DNA from: Streptomyces sp. NBC_00390
GTDB taxonomy: Bacteria; Actinomycetota; Actinomycetes; Streptomycetales; Streptomycetaceae
Direction: 5' to 3'
DNA: 64,000 nt
NCBI RefSeq assembly: GCF_036057275.1
Contig: NZ_CP107945.1
Location: forward strand, 7,812,001-7,876,000
Under the pieces are notes generated by a model. The model did no database searches. It was not told where the DNA came from and was given only the letters and a program-made list of their open reading frames with translations. Positions 1 to 7,753 of this stretch are shown here, in pieces (position 1 is the first letter of the stretch; every line of letters begins with the position of its first letter). A program made the position numbers and the translations under genes.

Positions 1-1208
1 GCGCGGGCGTGACCACCACGGCGCTGCTGGGAATGACCGGGTCCGGCGCCGAGAAGACAGCCATCGTCATGATCGGCGCACTGGTCGTCTGCGCCACGGT
101 GTTCGGCGGCATGCGCGGCATGATCGTGATCCAGGTGATCAAAATGGTGGTGCTGCTCGGCGCGGCCCTGGCGGTGGCAGCGGTGCTGCTCCATCGTTTC
201 CACTGGAGCGCCGATGCCCTGATCGACGCCGCCGCACAGGGCAGCGGCCGGCCCGCCGGCTATATGAGTCCCGGCCTCTACGCCGACAGCAGCGAATGGG
301 AGGGCACGCTCGACTTCATCGGCGTGGTGATCACCATCGTGCTGGGAGTGGCGTGCCTGCCACCCGTCGCCATGCAATTGAGCACCGCACCCGACGTCGC
401 CACCGCGCGCCGTACGGTGCGCCACACCATCACCATCGTCGGCGCGTTCTGCCTGACGACGGCTCTGATGGGCCTCGCGGGCGCCGCGTTGATCGGCGCA
501 CAGGCGATCGTGGCCGCCGATCCTGCCGGCAACAGCGCCCTGCTGCTGCTCACCGGCGAACTGGCGGGCGGCTCGTCCACCGACGCGAAGGGGGCACTCT
601 TCGTCGTCCTGGTTTCCTCCGCGGTGTTCCTCACCACGCTGACCGCCGTGGCGAGCATCACCCTGGCCGCCGCGGGATCGATCGCCCACGACCTGTACAC
701 GAAGGTGCTGCGCCGTGGGCGCACGACCGAGGGCCGGGAGGTGGCCGCCGCCCGCATGGCGTCCGCCGGGGTCGGAATCCTGAGCATCGTGCTGGCGGTC
801 TGGGTGCAGGGATGGAACATCCTGTTCCTGACGCAGACGGGCCTTGCGGTGGCGGCCTCCTGCCTGCTTCCGGCGGTGGTGTACTCCCTCTTCTGGAGCG
901 GCTACACCCGGGCCGGGCTCCTCTGGACGCTGTACGGGGGCCTGGTCTGCAGCGTCGGACTGCAGATCATCAGCCCCGTCTTCTCCGGCACCCCCTTGGC
1001 GCTCTTCCCGGAGTGGCACATCGACTGGTTCCCGCTGCAGACGGTCGTCCTCGTGTCGATTCCCGCCGGCTTCCTGTTCGGCTGGCTGGGCAGCGTCGTG
1101 GGAAGGCAAGGAAGGAAGGGCAAGGAGGTCCGGGACAGCCGAGCAGCCAATGGGAGCCTCAGGACACATCTGGGCGCCGTGCCCACTGAGAGGCCCCGAA
1201 CCGGATAG
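1..1208 (+). CDS. sodium:solute symporter (SSS family), C-terminal part
   Basis: The gene is open at the left edge, so only about the last 400 residues are visible. They form a run of hydrophobic segments typical of the sodium:solute symporter family, which includes the cation/acetate symporters. The protein would sit in the cytoplasmic membrane and use a sodium gradient to import a small solute. The tail after about residue 365 is hydrophilic and basic (GRQGRKGKE). Its last 50 bases overlap the end of the opposing aminoglycoside phosphotransferase fragment. The family call is firm; the substrate cannot be read here, though acetate would suit the acetyl-CoA synthetase further along. Confidence 0.85.
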   Translation, partial: AGVTTTALLGMTGSGAEKTAIVMIGALVVCATVFGGMRGMIVIQVIKMVVLLGAALAVAAVLLHRFHWSADALIDAAAQGSGRPAGYMSPGLYADSSEWEGTLDFIGVVITIVLGVACLPPVAMQLSTAPDVATARRTVRHTITIVGAFCLTTALMGLAGAALIGAQAIVAADPAGNSALLLLTGELAGGSSTDAKGALFVVLVSSAVFLTTLTAVASITLAAAGSIAHDLYTKVLRRGRTTEGREVAAARMASAGVGILSIVLAVWVQGWNILFLTQTGLAVAASCLLPAVVYSLFWSGYTRAGLLWTLYGGLVCSVGLQIISPVFSGTPLALFPEWHIDWFPLQTVVLVSIPAGFLFGWLGSVVGRQGRKGKEVRDSRAANGSLRTHLGAVPTERPRTG

Positions 1209-1635
1209 GGGGCAGCGCCAGTGTGTCCGGCAGGCTGAATGAGTGCAGATCCCGGAGGACCGCGCCCAGCTCGCCGTACGTCGCCTTCCGGTCGCACTCC
1301 TTGATCAGATGCCAGAACGTCACCGGGTGACCGCCGACGACCAAGAGTTGTTCCGGGTCGTCGACCACGCGAGTCACAGGGAAGCCCTCAGCCGAGAGCC
1401 AGCGTGATACCCGTACCTCACGCCGCGACGACTCCAGGTATTCCGTCGACCGCGCGATGCGCACCACCACCGGATGTGCCGCGAGACGGAACAGGGCGTT
1501 CTCGCCCAGGCGGATCAGAGAAGCGCCGTCACCGTCGAGGCCAGCCTGTCGGCACGATGCGGTCAGAACCTTCGCAGCGCCGGCCGACGTGCCCCCCGCG
1601 CGTACCTCGATCAGCACCAGACGGCAGGCCTGCAC
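1159..1635 (-). pseudogene. aminoglycoside phosphotransferase family protein, 3'-truncated
   Basis: The 158-residue frame matches the N-terminal lobe of the APH/choline-kinase-like fold. It has the LIRLGENALFRL and VVVRIAR strands, the HPVTFWHLI segment and the GAVLRDLHSFSLP helix. The family normally has about 300 residues, with a catalytic HGD...N loop and a DxD loop further on. Both are absent because the frame runs into the symporter 3' end and stops. It is therefore probably inactive. The start at 1635 is uncertain; an internal GTG before LIEVRAGG is also possible. Confidence 0.7.
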
Positions 1636-1869
1636 CCACTCCCTCCTGTTACCGCCAACCCGGTATCCGGACCCTCGAGGCAGCCAGCGCCGACAGCAGA
1701 CGTCAGAGCGACGGTACCCAGAGATGTCGGAGACAGGCGGGACCGGGGCGTGACGATCTGCCGTCCCCGGAGAGAACGATCACTGAGCAGCCGGTCGACC
1801 TGCTGGTACGCGGTCGACGAAAAGGACTACTAGCACCAATGCCGTGTAGTTAGCGTTGAGCGTCCGACG

Positions 1870-2956
1870 TCAAGGGGTGCGGGTGGTCAGAATGTCGATG
1901 CTGATGGTGGCCTTGTAGCTGGTTCTGTCGACGGTGCCTCTGGCGTTGTACTTCGAGATGGCGCGTTTGACGACGCGTGGCCGGGTGCGGATGCGCCGGT
2001 CAGGCATGAGGCCGGCCAGGACCCGGCGGCCAATGGTGCCGACGAGATCGACGGCCGTGCCGTTGAAGACGCCCGCGGCCTGGACGAGCAGGTCGCGGGC
2101 GGTGTTCAGCGCGATGGAGAAACTGGCCCGGTCGGGGTCGGTGTCCGGGCGGATGCCGGTGGCATCCGCCATGGCCAGTCGCAGGACCTGGTAGGTGACC
2201 AGCAGAGCGAAGACTTCCTGGGCAACGCCGGCAGGAGTCCGGGCATGAAGGACCCGTCCGCCCAGAATGGTGGACTTGATCTCCAGGTAGGAGGTCTCGA
2301 CCTCCCAGCGTTCGTGGTAAAGCCTGATCAGCTCGGCGGCGGGGTGCGCGTGGGGGTCGGTCAGGGTCGTGACGAGGCGGTAGGCGCAGGTGCGGCGCCC
2401 CTGGGAAGTGTTGAGGGTGATCTCGCAGTCGATGACCCGGACCGGAACGGCTCCGAGCCTGGACAGGTAGGAACCGTCGGGGAAACGTCCCAGGACCGGC
2501 AGCCTGCGGTGCTCCTTCACACGGACCAGGACATGCGCGCCCGTGCCGGTGATCGTCTCGACCAGTGCCTGGACGGCGAAGTTCCGGTCCAGCAGGACGA
2601 TCATGCCCTCGCGCAGGCTGCGGACCAGGCTCGGGGCATAGAACGTCTCCCCGTTCGCGGTCGGCCCGAACACCGCGTCCAGAACGGTACGGGTGCCGCA
2701 GGACACCAGAACCAGCAGACGGAGCGAGGGATACCCCGCCCCGCCGTTGTTGCAGCGATGCCTGACGAACTCGCCCTGGTTCGCCGGACTGTCGGGCACC
2801 GCCACCAGCGTGCCGTCGACAGCGCAAACGAGAAGACCCCGCCACCGTGCCCCCACGGTGCGGACCCCGGCGGCCGGCCCGCGCAGCAGGTCGAACAAGC
2901 GGCGCAGCGGCACAGCCCCGACCCGCCTGCGGGCCTGAGCCATAGCACCGGCGCTC
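1870..2956 (-). pseudogene. IS4-family transposase, 5'-truncated
   Basis: The frame has the IS4-type DDE catalytic triad: D in AVDGTLVAVPDS, D in VLLDRNFAV and E in the YREK-like YHERWEVETSYLEIKS block. The usual N-terminal domain of about 70-80 residues is missing, and homology begins near AMAQARRRVG, right after the YihY stop codon. The residues upstream in the same frame are just the YihY tail in another frame. The element therefore looks truncated at its 5' side, with the break within about 10 bp of the YihY gene end. The other end probably lies near 1850, but I could not pair inverted repeats. It is unlikely to move by itself. Confidence 0.8.
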
Positions 2957-2962
2957 CGCCTA

Positions 2963-3940
2963 TCAGTGGTCCGCGCCGTTGATCCGACGATGAGAGACGT
3001 GTTCCCGTGCCGTGCGCCAACGTGACCGTGTCTGCTCGACCACGCTGTCCCACTGCTGGCGGACCTCATGGTCGGAAGGGCGCCGGCCCTGACTGATCCG
3101 ACTGAGCTCGTCTTGTACTTCTCGTCCGAGTGCAGCCGATGCGACGAGGACGAGCATGGCTGCGAAGAGGGCCGAGATCATCGCGAAGACGGCACCGACC
3201 ACCCCGTAGCGGGAGACAGAGGCGTTGAAGAGACGCGGCAGGTAGAGGGTTGCGCCAACGGAATAGACCGCTGTCAGAACGGCTGCGGTGACGCCGAAGG
3301 GGATCAGGTAGGGCCAGGTGATCCGCTTCGCTGACAGGATCCAGCCGCTCCAGACAAGGAAAACGGCGGTAACCGATGCCTCACCGGCCGCGGTCACCAG
3401 ACCTCGTCCGCTCCCGCCGACGACTGCGGAGAGCCACCCGATGACCACTGCGTAGCCACCAAGAGTGAGGATCCACCACAGGCCGTTTCGTGTGTTGCGC
3501 ACGCTGAGGGGCTTGAGTTCCCATGTCTGTTCGAAGAGCCGCTGCGACGCTCGCGCGAAGCTCAGCACCGAGATCGTCAGGAGCACCACCCCGAAGATGC
3601 CCACGCTCACGTTTGTGCTCTCGACAGGGGAGAAGAGGGAGTTGACTGCCTCGGCGCCCGCTCCGGTGAGGCTGTAGCGCTGGATGATCCGCTCCGCGGA
3701 GTCGTAGCGGACGAAGTCGCTCAGGACGGCGCTGCAGAGGATTGTGAGCGGAACCAGCGCGGTGAGAGCGCTGGACGCCAGGGCCATCGAGCGGTCGAAA
3801 CCAGCGATCTTCTGAAACCGGTTGATGACTCTCAACGCAAAGGCGGGACGCAGCCAGAACGTCAGCGTTCTGACGAGACGCTCGCGATTGATCCTCGCCG
3901 TCCTGCCCTCCGTGGAGATCGGAACCTTGTGTGGCGCCAC
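2963..3940 (-). CDS. YihY/BrkB family inner membrane protein
   Basis: This is a 325-residue membrane protein of the YihY/virulence factor BrkB family. It has about six hydrophobic segments, and the family signature region ALASSALTALVPLTILCSA lies near residue 55. The C-terminal 50 residues are hydrophilic (EVQDELSRISQGRR) and probably cytoplasmic. Members of the family were once annotated as ribonuclease BN, but that activity belongs to another protein; their function is unknown. The start is a GTG at 3940 with a weak upstream purine run. Truncated transposase sequence begins just beyond the stop codon, but the length looks normal for the family. Confidence 0.8.
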   Translation of the reverse strand: MAPHKVPISTEGRTARINRERLVRTLTFWLRPAFALRVINRFQKIAGFDRSMALASSALTALVPLTILCSAVLSDFVRYDSAERIIQRYSLTGAGAEAVNSLFSPVESTNVSVGIFGVVLLTISVLSFARASQRLFEQTWELKPLSVRNTRNGLWWILTLGGYAVVIGWLSAVVGGSGRGLVTAAGEASVTAVFLVWSGWILSAKRITWPYLIPFGVTAAVLTAVYSVGATLYLPRLFNASVSRYGVVGAVFAMISALFAAMLVLVASAALGREVQDELSRISQGRRPSDHEVRQQWDSVVEQTRSRWRTAREHVSHRRINGADH

Positions 3941-3991
3941 GAGCTTAACGGACGGTCATGGAGTCGATGGCGGACGACACGGATGATTCAC

Positions 3992-4942
3992 TCAAAGGGC
4001 TGTGAGCGAGGGGGCCTTGACCCCAGATCTTGAACACGTCTTTGCGGCTCGGGCCAGGGTAGTTGATGTTGTTTGGAAGGTGTTCTCGTAAGCGATCGGT
4101 GATCGCTGTCCGAGGCGGGAGTGCCGACGTCGGGCGTTGTATCTGGTCAGCCAGCGGAAGGCGTCAGGTCGGGCCGCGCGCTCGCTCGACCAGCCCTTTC
4201 GGCCTTTCAACGTCTCTCTTTTGAAACTGGCGTTGAACGATTCGGCGGCGGCGTTGTCCGCGCTGGACCCGACCGCGCTCATACTCTGCCGCACCCCTGC
4301 TGACCTGCAGACTTCGGTGAAGATTCGACTCGTATATTGAGAGCCGTGATCGGTGTGCATCACCGCCCCGGCCACGCTTCCGCGGGTCCGCTCGGCGGCC
4401 TGGAGGGCATCGATGACGAGCTCGGTGCGCATGTGATCGGCGATCGCCCACCCGGCCAGACGGCGTGAACACAGGTCGATCACGGTCGCGAGATGGAGCG
4501 GCTTCGCGCCGCTGACCGGCAAGTACGTGATGTCGCCGACGTACTTCGCGTTCACCGCGGTGGCGGTGAAGTCGCGGCCGATCAGGTCCGGCGCCTTCGC
4601 CGCGGCCGGGTCCGCGACGGTGGTGCGGTGCCGGCGCCGCAGGCGGACGCCTTCAAGGCCGATGCTCCGCATGATCCTCGCGACACGCTTGTGATTGACC
4701 ACCAGGCCGCCGTCCTCGCGGAGCTCCGCGGTGATCCTCGGAGCACCGTAGGTGCCGTCGGAGTCCTGGTGAACCTTGCGTATCCGGGCCGCGAGTTCGG
4801 CCTCGGCGGCCTGCCGGGCCGTCCGTGCGACCGAGCTGCGGCGCCAGTAGTAGAAGCTCGAGCGGGCGATCCCCAGCAACGAGCACAACCGCGTGACGCC
4901 GAACCGGCGCTGGTGATCGTCAACGAACTGGCAGCGGTTCAC
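3992..4942 (-). CDS. IS3-family transposase OrfB (DDE integrase domain)
   Basis: This 316-residue protein has an N-terminal HTH_21-like region (GITRLCSLLGIARSSFYYW-like) and an rve integrase core. The catalytic residues are D in YVGDITYLP, D in MHTDHGSQY and E in AAAESFNASFK. It starts with a GTG at 4942 that overlaps the orfA stop by four bases (GTGA). This suggests coupling or programmed frameshifting to make the OrfAB transposase. The frame reads through the left inverted repeat and ends at 3992, outside the element. The last 10-15 residues are thus encoded by the repeat and host DNA, and the original stop has probably been lost. Confidence 0.9.
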   Translation of the reverse strand: MNRCQFVDDHQRRFGVTRLCSLLGIARSSFYYWRRSSVARTARQAAEAELAARIRKVHQDSDGTYGAPRITAELREDGGLVVNHKRVARIMRSIGLEGVRLRRRHRTTVADPAAAKAPDLIGRDFTATAVNAKYVGDITYLPVSGAKPLHLATVIDLCSRRLAGWAIADHMRTELVIDALQAAERTRGSVAGAVMHTDHGSQYTSRIFTEVCRSAGVRQSMSAVGSSADNAAAESFNASFKRETLKGRKGWSSERAARPDAFRWLTRYNARRRHSRLGQRSPIAYENTFQTTSTTLARAAKTCSRSGVKAPSLTAL

Positions 4943-5320
4943 CAGCGCGTCTCCCCTGCGAAATACCGGGCCGCCTTGCGGAGAATGTCCCGCTCCTCCT
5001 CCAGCTCACGGATCCTCTTGCGTGCGGCGGCCAGCTCCGCCTGAACCGCGTCACCTCCAGGTTGCGGCGCCGCCGCAGTTGCGGAGTGGGCACCGGAGCA
5101 GCGTCCATCGGCGGCCCGGATCCAGTAGCGCAGCGTCTCGGTGTTCACTCCGAGGTCGGCGGCGACCGACTTGATCGTCGCTCCTGGACGGGACCGGTAC
5201 AACGCGACTGCGTCCGCCTTGAACTCGGCGGGGTAGTGCTTCATCCCCACAGGGACTCCGTTCTCCTGGACCATCAAGATCCAAGTCTCTCCGGTGTCCA
5301 GAATCCGGGGTCAGGGCCCC
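4011..5320 (-). mobile_element. IS3-family insertion sequence (copy 1), complete
   Basis: The element is about 1310 bp with imperfect terminal inverted repeats of roughly 26 bp. The left end is at 4011-4036 (GGGGCCTTGACCCC...) and the right end, read in reverse complement, at 5295-5320 (GGGGCCCTGACCCC...), with about five mismatches. Inside are overlapping orfA and orfB on the minus strand, as usual for IS3. No clear target-site duplication is seen. The element separates YihY from the SHOCT/CBS region. Confidence 0.85.
4939..5244 (-). CDS. IS3-family transposase OrfA (HTH protein)
   Basis: OrfA is about 101 residues from the ATG at 5244 (MKHYPAEFKADAV). The HTH_Tnp_1 fold is clear (GATIKSVAADLGVNTETLRYW), followed by a leucine-zipper-like helix (AELAAARKRIRELEEERDIL) and the typical ending KAARYFAGETRW. 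It recognises the element ends and dimerises with OrfB. An in-frame upstream start at 5277 exists but lacks family similarity. Confidence 0.88.
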   Translation of the reverse strand: MKHYPAEFKADAVALYRSRPGATIKSVAADLGVNTETLRYWIRAADGRCSGAHSATAAAPQPGGDAVQAELAAARKRIRELEEERDILRKAARYFAGETRW

Positions 5321-5373
5321 ATGCAGCTCGCCCTTCCAGCCTTCAGCCTCCAGCCAGGTATTCCGACCAGGTA

Positions 5374-5413
5374 GGGCCCAGTTGGCCCACCCACCTCGGG
5401 GCCATTCGGCCCC
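5374..5413. promoter_or_regulatory. pair of DevR/OsdR-like boxes
   Basis: Two palindromes lie just outside the IS3 right end: GGGCC-CAGTT-GGCCC at 5374-5388 and the perfect GGGGCC-ATTC-GGCCCC at 5398-5413. Both match the recurring island motif GGGNCC-N4-GGNCCC. They lie about 110-150 bp upstream of the SHOCT gene, a plausible place for activator binding. The link to DevR is inferred from the regulator gene in this window and from resemblance to the mycobacterial DosR box. Confidence 0.6.
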
Positions 5414-5520
5414 AGCGCGCCACAGGCATGAGAGGGATCATGCAAGTAGGACAAGAGCTCTTGCGGGTGCGGGGCCTTCCACATTCGCACCCCGACCGCT
5501 GAAACAGCCGAAGCAGGTGA

Positions 5521-5787
5521 GTGGCGATGATGTTCTGGTACGACCACAACGTCAGCGGGTGGGGCTGGTTCGCGATGTCAGCCAGCATGATCCTTTTCTG
5601 GGCGCTGATCATCACTGCGGCTGTCTTGCTCTTCCGCGCGCTGAACCGCCCTCACGAGCACACCCACGCCCCCGCAGTGCCCACACCCGAGCAGATTCTC
5701 GGCGACCGGTTCGCCCGCGGGGAGATCGACGAGGAGGAGTACCGGCGTCGCCTGGACGCCCTGCACACCGGCCCTCCAAGGCCTTGA
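5521..5787 (+). CDS. small SHOCT-domain membrane protein
   Basis: This 88-residue protein has one transmembrane helix (about residues 20-42, SASMILFWALIITAAVLLF). It ends with a SHOCT domain (about 58-84; ILGDRFARGEIDEEEYRRRL), a short oligomerisation module often found after membrane segments. The start is either the GTG at 5521 or the ATG at 5527, both downstream of AGCAGGTGAG. Two DevR-like boxes lie upstream. The function is unknown. A paralogue of the same layout lies at 7517. Confidence 0.8.
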   Translation: MAMMFWYDHNVSGWGWFAMSASMILFWALIITAAVLLFRALNRPHEHTHAPAVPTPEQILGDRFARGEIDEEEYRRRLDALHTGPPRP

Positions 5788-5937
5788 TTCGGGCCGCATG
5801 GGTTGCCCCTGTACTTCGGTGCAGGAGACCAGACCCGTCGAGGCGGTGGCGTCCGGCGGGACCTCGGCAGTCCGGCCGCACGACGAGCATTGAGCTTGCT
5901 GCACGCACGGTCAGCCCGGAAGCAGCGCCCTGGGTCG

Positions 5938-5986
5938 CGGACCGGGATCGACGTACGACGGGCGGACCGGGATCGACGTACGACGG
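5938..5986. repeat. 24-bp tandem duplication
   Basis: The 24-bp unit starting CGGACCGGGATCGACG occurs twice in a row, at 5938-5961 and 5963-5986. Each copy contains the palindrome GTACGAC/CGACGTAC region. It lies in a non-coding gap between the 3' end of the SHOCT gene and the 3' end of the CBS-BON gene. It looks like a recent duplication. I see no gene in 5788-6053. Confidence 0.85.
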
Positions 5987-6053
5987 ATCGGCCCCCAGCA
6001 CCCCACGCGTAGCCGAGGTCACAGCCGCAGCAACGTGCCGAAGTGCGCAGCAT

Positions 6054-6755
6054 TCACCAGGGCCATCCGTACGTCGAGTCCTCGGACGGAATCACAACGT
6101 CGTCGAGCCGGTACGAGAGGCGGTCCACCACGCTCACCACGCCGTCCACCTGCTGGGTGAGTCGTAGCATCACGTCGATCTGGCTGCGTCGCTCGAGCTG
6201 CCCTTCCAACGTGACCACTCCGTCGACGACGTGCACATCGACGACATCCGGAGTCAGCCGGAGCGTGTTCAGCAGAACGTCCTCGATCACATGGCGGCGG
6301 ATCTCGGGGTCGGGGCGCAGGAACACCTGGAGCAGATCGCGACGGGTGACGATGCCGACCAAGCGGTCCTCCGCATCGACCACAGGCAGTCGTTCGACGC
6401 TGTGGCGAAGCATCGTCCGCGCCGCCTTGGCGATCTTGTCGTCGGCGTGGACGGTGACGGCGGGGGTGGACATCAGCTGCTCGGCAGTGAGGCCGGTCTG
6501 CTTGTCCGTGGCTCGACCCGCCGTCCTGGCGTGCTGGGGTTCCTGGGCTGTCCTGTCGGCGGCTGATTCCGAGGCCTGCCGTACGAGAAGGTCGCTCTGG
6601 GAGATGACCCCGAGTACCCGGTTGTCGTCGTCGACAACCGGAAGCCCGCTGACGTTGTGCTCGGCGAGCAACTTGGCGAGCTCCTTGAACGGAGTGAGCG
6701 GCGTGACCGAGACGACCTCGCCGACCATCACGCCACCTACCGTCATGGTCCTCAT
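6054..6755 (-). CDS. CBS-pair plus BON domain protein
   Basis: The 233-residue protein has two CBS motifs (about 10-62 and 92-148), which typically bind adenosyl nucleotides. A C-terminal BON domain follows (about 150-215, VVDVHVVDGVVTLEGQLERR), a fold linked to envelope or lipid association. I chose the start at 6755 because GGAGGT lies eight bases upstream, while the longer frame to 6848 has no such site. Proteins of this layout are members of the mycobacterial DosR regulon and of Streptomyces stress islands. Their precise role is unknown; energy sensing is a reasonable inference. Confidence 0.88.
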   Translation of the reverse strand: MRTMTVGGVMVGEVVSVTPLTPFKELAKLLAEHNVSGLPVVDDDNRVLGVISQSDLLVRQASESAADRTAQEPQHARTAGRATDKQTGLTAEQLMSTPAVTVHADDKIAKAARTMLRHSVERLPVVDAEDRLVGIVTRRDLLQVFLRPDPEIRRHVIEDVLLNTLRLTPDVVDVHVVDGVVTLEGQLERRSQIDVMLRLTQQVDGVVSVVDRLSYRLDDVVIPSEDSTYGWPW

Positions 6756-6876
6756 ATCGGTACCTCCTGCCGGAACCGCAACCAGGTTCTTCCCGTCCCG
6801 AGGGCCCGCCGCGTCGCCGCTCGCCCCGAGCCATGTCCACGACTCCATCTAAGTCCACGATCTGCCTGCGGGTGTG

Positions 6877-6910
6877 CTCGAAGCGAGGGCCGAACGGCCC
6901 TCGCTTCGAG
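6877..6910. promoter_or_regulatory. 34-bp perfect inverted repeat around a DevR-like box
   Basis: Two perfect 15-base arms (6877-6891 and 6896-6910) flank the spacer GAAC. The core GGGCC-GAAC-GGCCC (6887-6900) matches the DevR-like motif, and the dyad extends ten bases further on each side (CTCGAAGCGA). It lies about 120-155 bp upstream of the CBS-BON start at 6755. It could also fold as a hairpin in RNA, but no gene clearly ends beside it. Confidence 0.65.
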
Positions 6911-7016
6911 CACCGGCAAGCGTGCGTCCCAGGCGGTCAGGGGTCTGAGGAACGTCCACGGCCGAATGCAGAGCCAGGCGCGAAAGCGTCCCGTGGGGGG
7001 TGTGACCCGGATACGC

Positions 7017-7051
7017 GCCAAAGGGGCTTTGGGATGATCTTGAAGCTCTGA
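7017..7051. repeat. direct repeat, left copy (pair with 9255-9290)
   Basis: This 35-bp stretch (GCCAAAGGGGCTTTGGGATG...) is about 80% identical to 9255-9290 in the same orientation, including the shared GATCTTGAAG core. The two copies bracket a degenerate helix-turn-helix gene, a SHOCT gene and the multicopper oxidase. They may be worn insertion-sequence ends or a recombination scar. Confidence 0.6.
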
Positions 7052-7149
7052 AGGGGCGGAGAGGTGCCGTACGCGGTGCGGGGAGGGTTCTCCGGCTTCG
7101 CCGTACGAGGGGTGGGCGGCGTCGATGGCCTGCCGGGATGGGCGAGTAG

Positions 7150-7395
7150 ATGGGGGCGAGGCTCCGGCCACGGTCGAGCAGGTTGCCGCGGCGATGGCCG
7201 CGTTGGGGCTTCACGGCGGGGAGAACACCCCGGAGGAGCACGCGCCGTCGGCCTGGTTGTCCTTGGCGAGGATGTGGTGGACGGTGGCGACCGAGGGCGC
7301 TGGCCCTTGTTCTTGCCCGAGGGTATGACGAGCTTGCGCGCGATCTCGCGGACGGGGACACCTTTGGGCCGCAGGCTGCGGGCGTACGCGGCCAT
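7150..7395 (-). pseudogene. degenerate helix-turn-helix protein, recombinase-like
   Basis: One frame begins MAAYARSLRPKGVPVREIAR and continues KLVIPSGKNKG. A different frame then carries PSVATVHHILAKDNQADG. Joined across a frameshift near 7290, they read like the C-terminal helix-turn-helix of a serine recombinase or a similar DNA-binding protein. The remainder is not recognisable. It lies in an otherwise gene-free stretch (6911-7516) bounded by the direct repeat at 7017. The class is inferred from a short segment only. Confidence 0.4.
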
Positions 7396-7516
7396 GTCGT
7401 CGATGAACCCTGAGCTGCCCGCCGTGCGCCTGCGGGCGGATGCCAGTCCTCCCCGGCTGCCCGTCGCGTGAGCCAGAGCTAGGCTGGCGCTGAGACGAAG
7501 GAACTGCCCGAGGGGC

Positions 7517-7753
7517 GTGATCGCGTTGATGGGCGGTCAGGCGATCGGCTGGATGTGGGTGTGGTCGGCACTGGTCGTGGTTGGTCTGCTGATCATCGGC
7601 TACGCCACGATGAACCTGGTGCGTGGCGGCCGGAAGTCTTCCCAGATCGGGGCCGGGGCCGGGTCGGCGGCCCGGCGGATCCGCGATGAGCGCTATGCAC
7701 GCGGGGAGCTCAACGAGCAGGAGTGCCGGCAGCGCAGGAGCATGCTGCCATGA
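7517..7753 (+). CDS. small SHOCT-like membrane protein
   Basis: The 78-residue protein starts with a GTG at 7517. It has one transmembrane segment (about 10-33, GWMWVWSALVVVGLLIIGY) and a SHOCT-like C-terminus (about 53-75, RIRDERYARGELNEQECRQR). Its stop overlaps the start of the multicopper oxidase by ATGA, so the two are translationally coupled. It is a diverged paralogue of the 5521 gene. A role as a membrane partner or assembly factor for the oxidase is a guess from coupling. Confidence 0.75.
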   Translation: MIALMGGQAIGWMWVWSALVVVGLLIIGYATMNLVRGGRKSSQIGAGAGSAARRIRDERYARGELNEQECRQRRSMLP

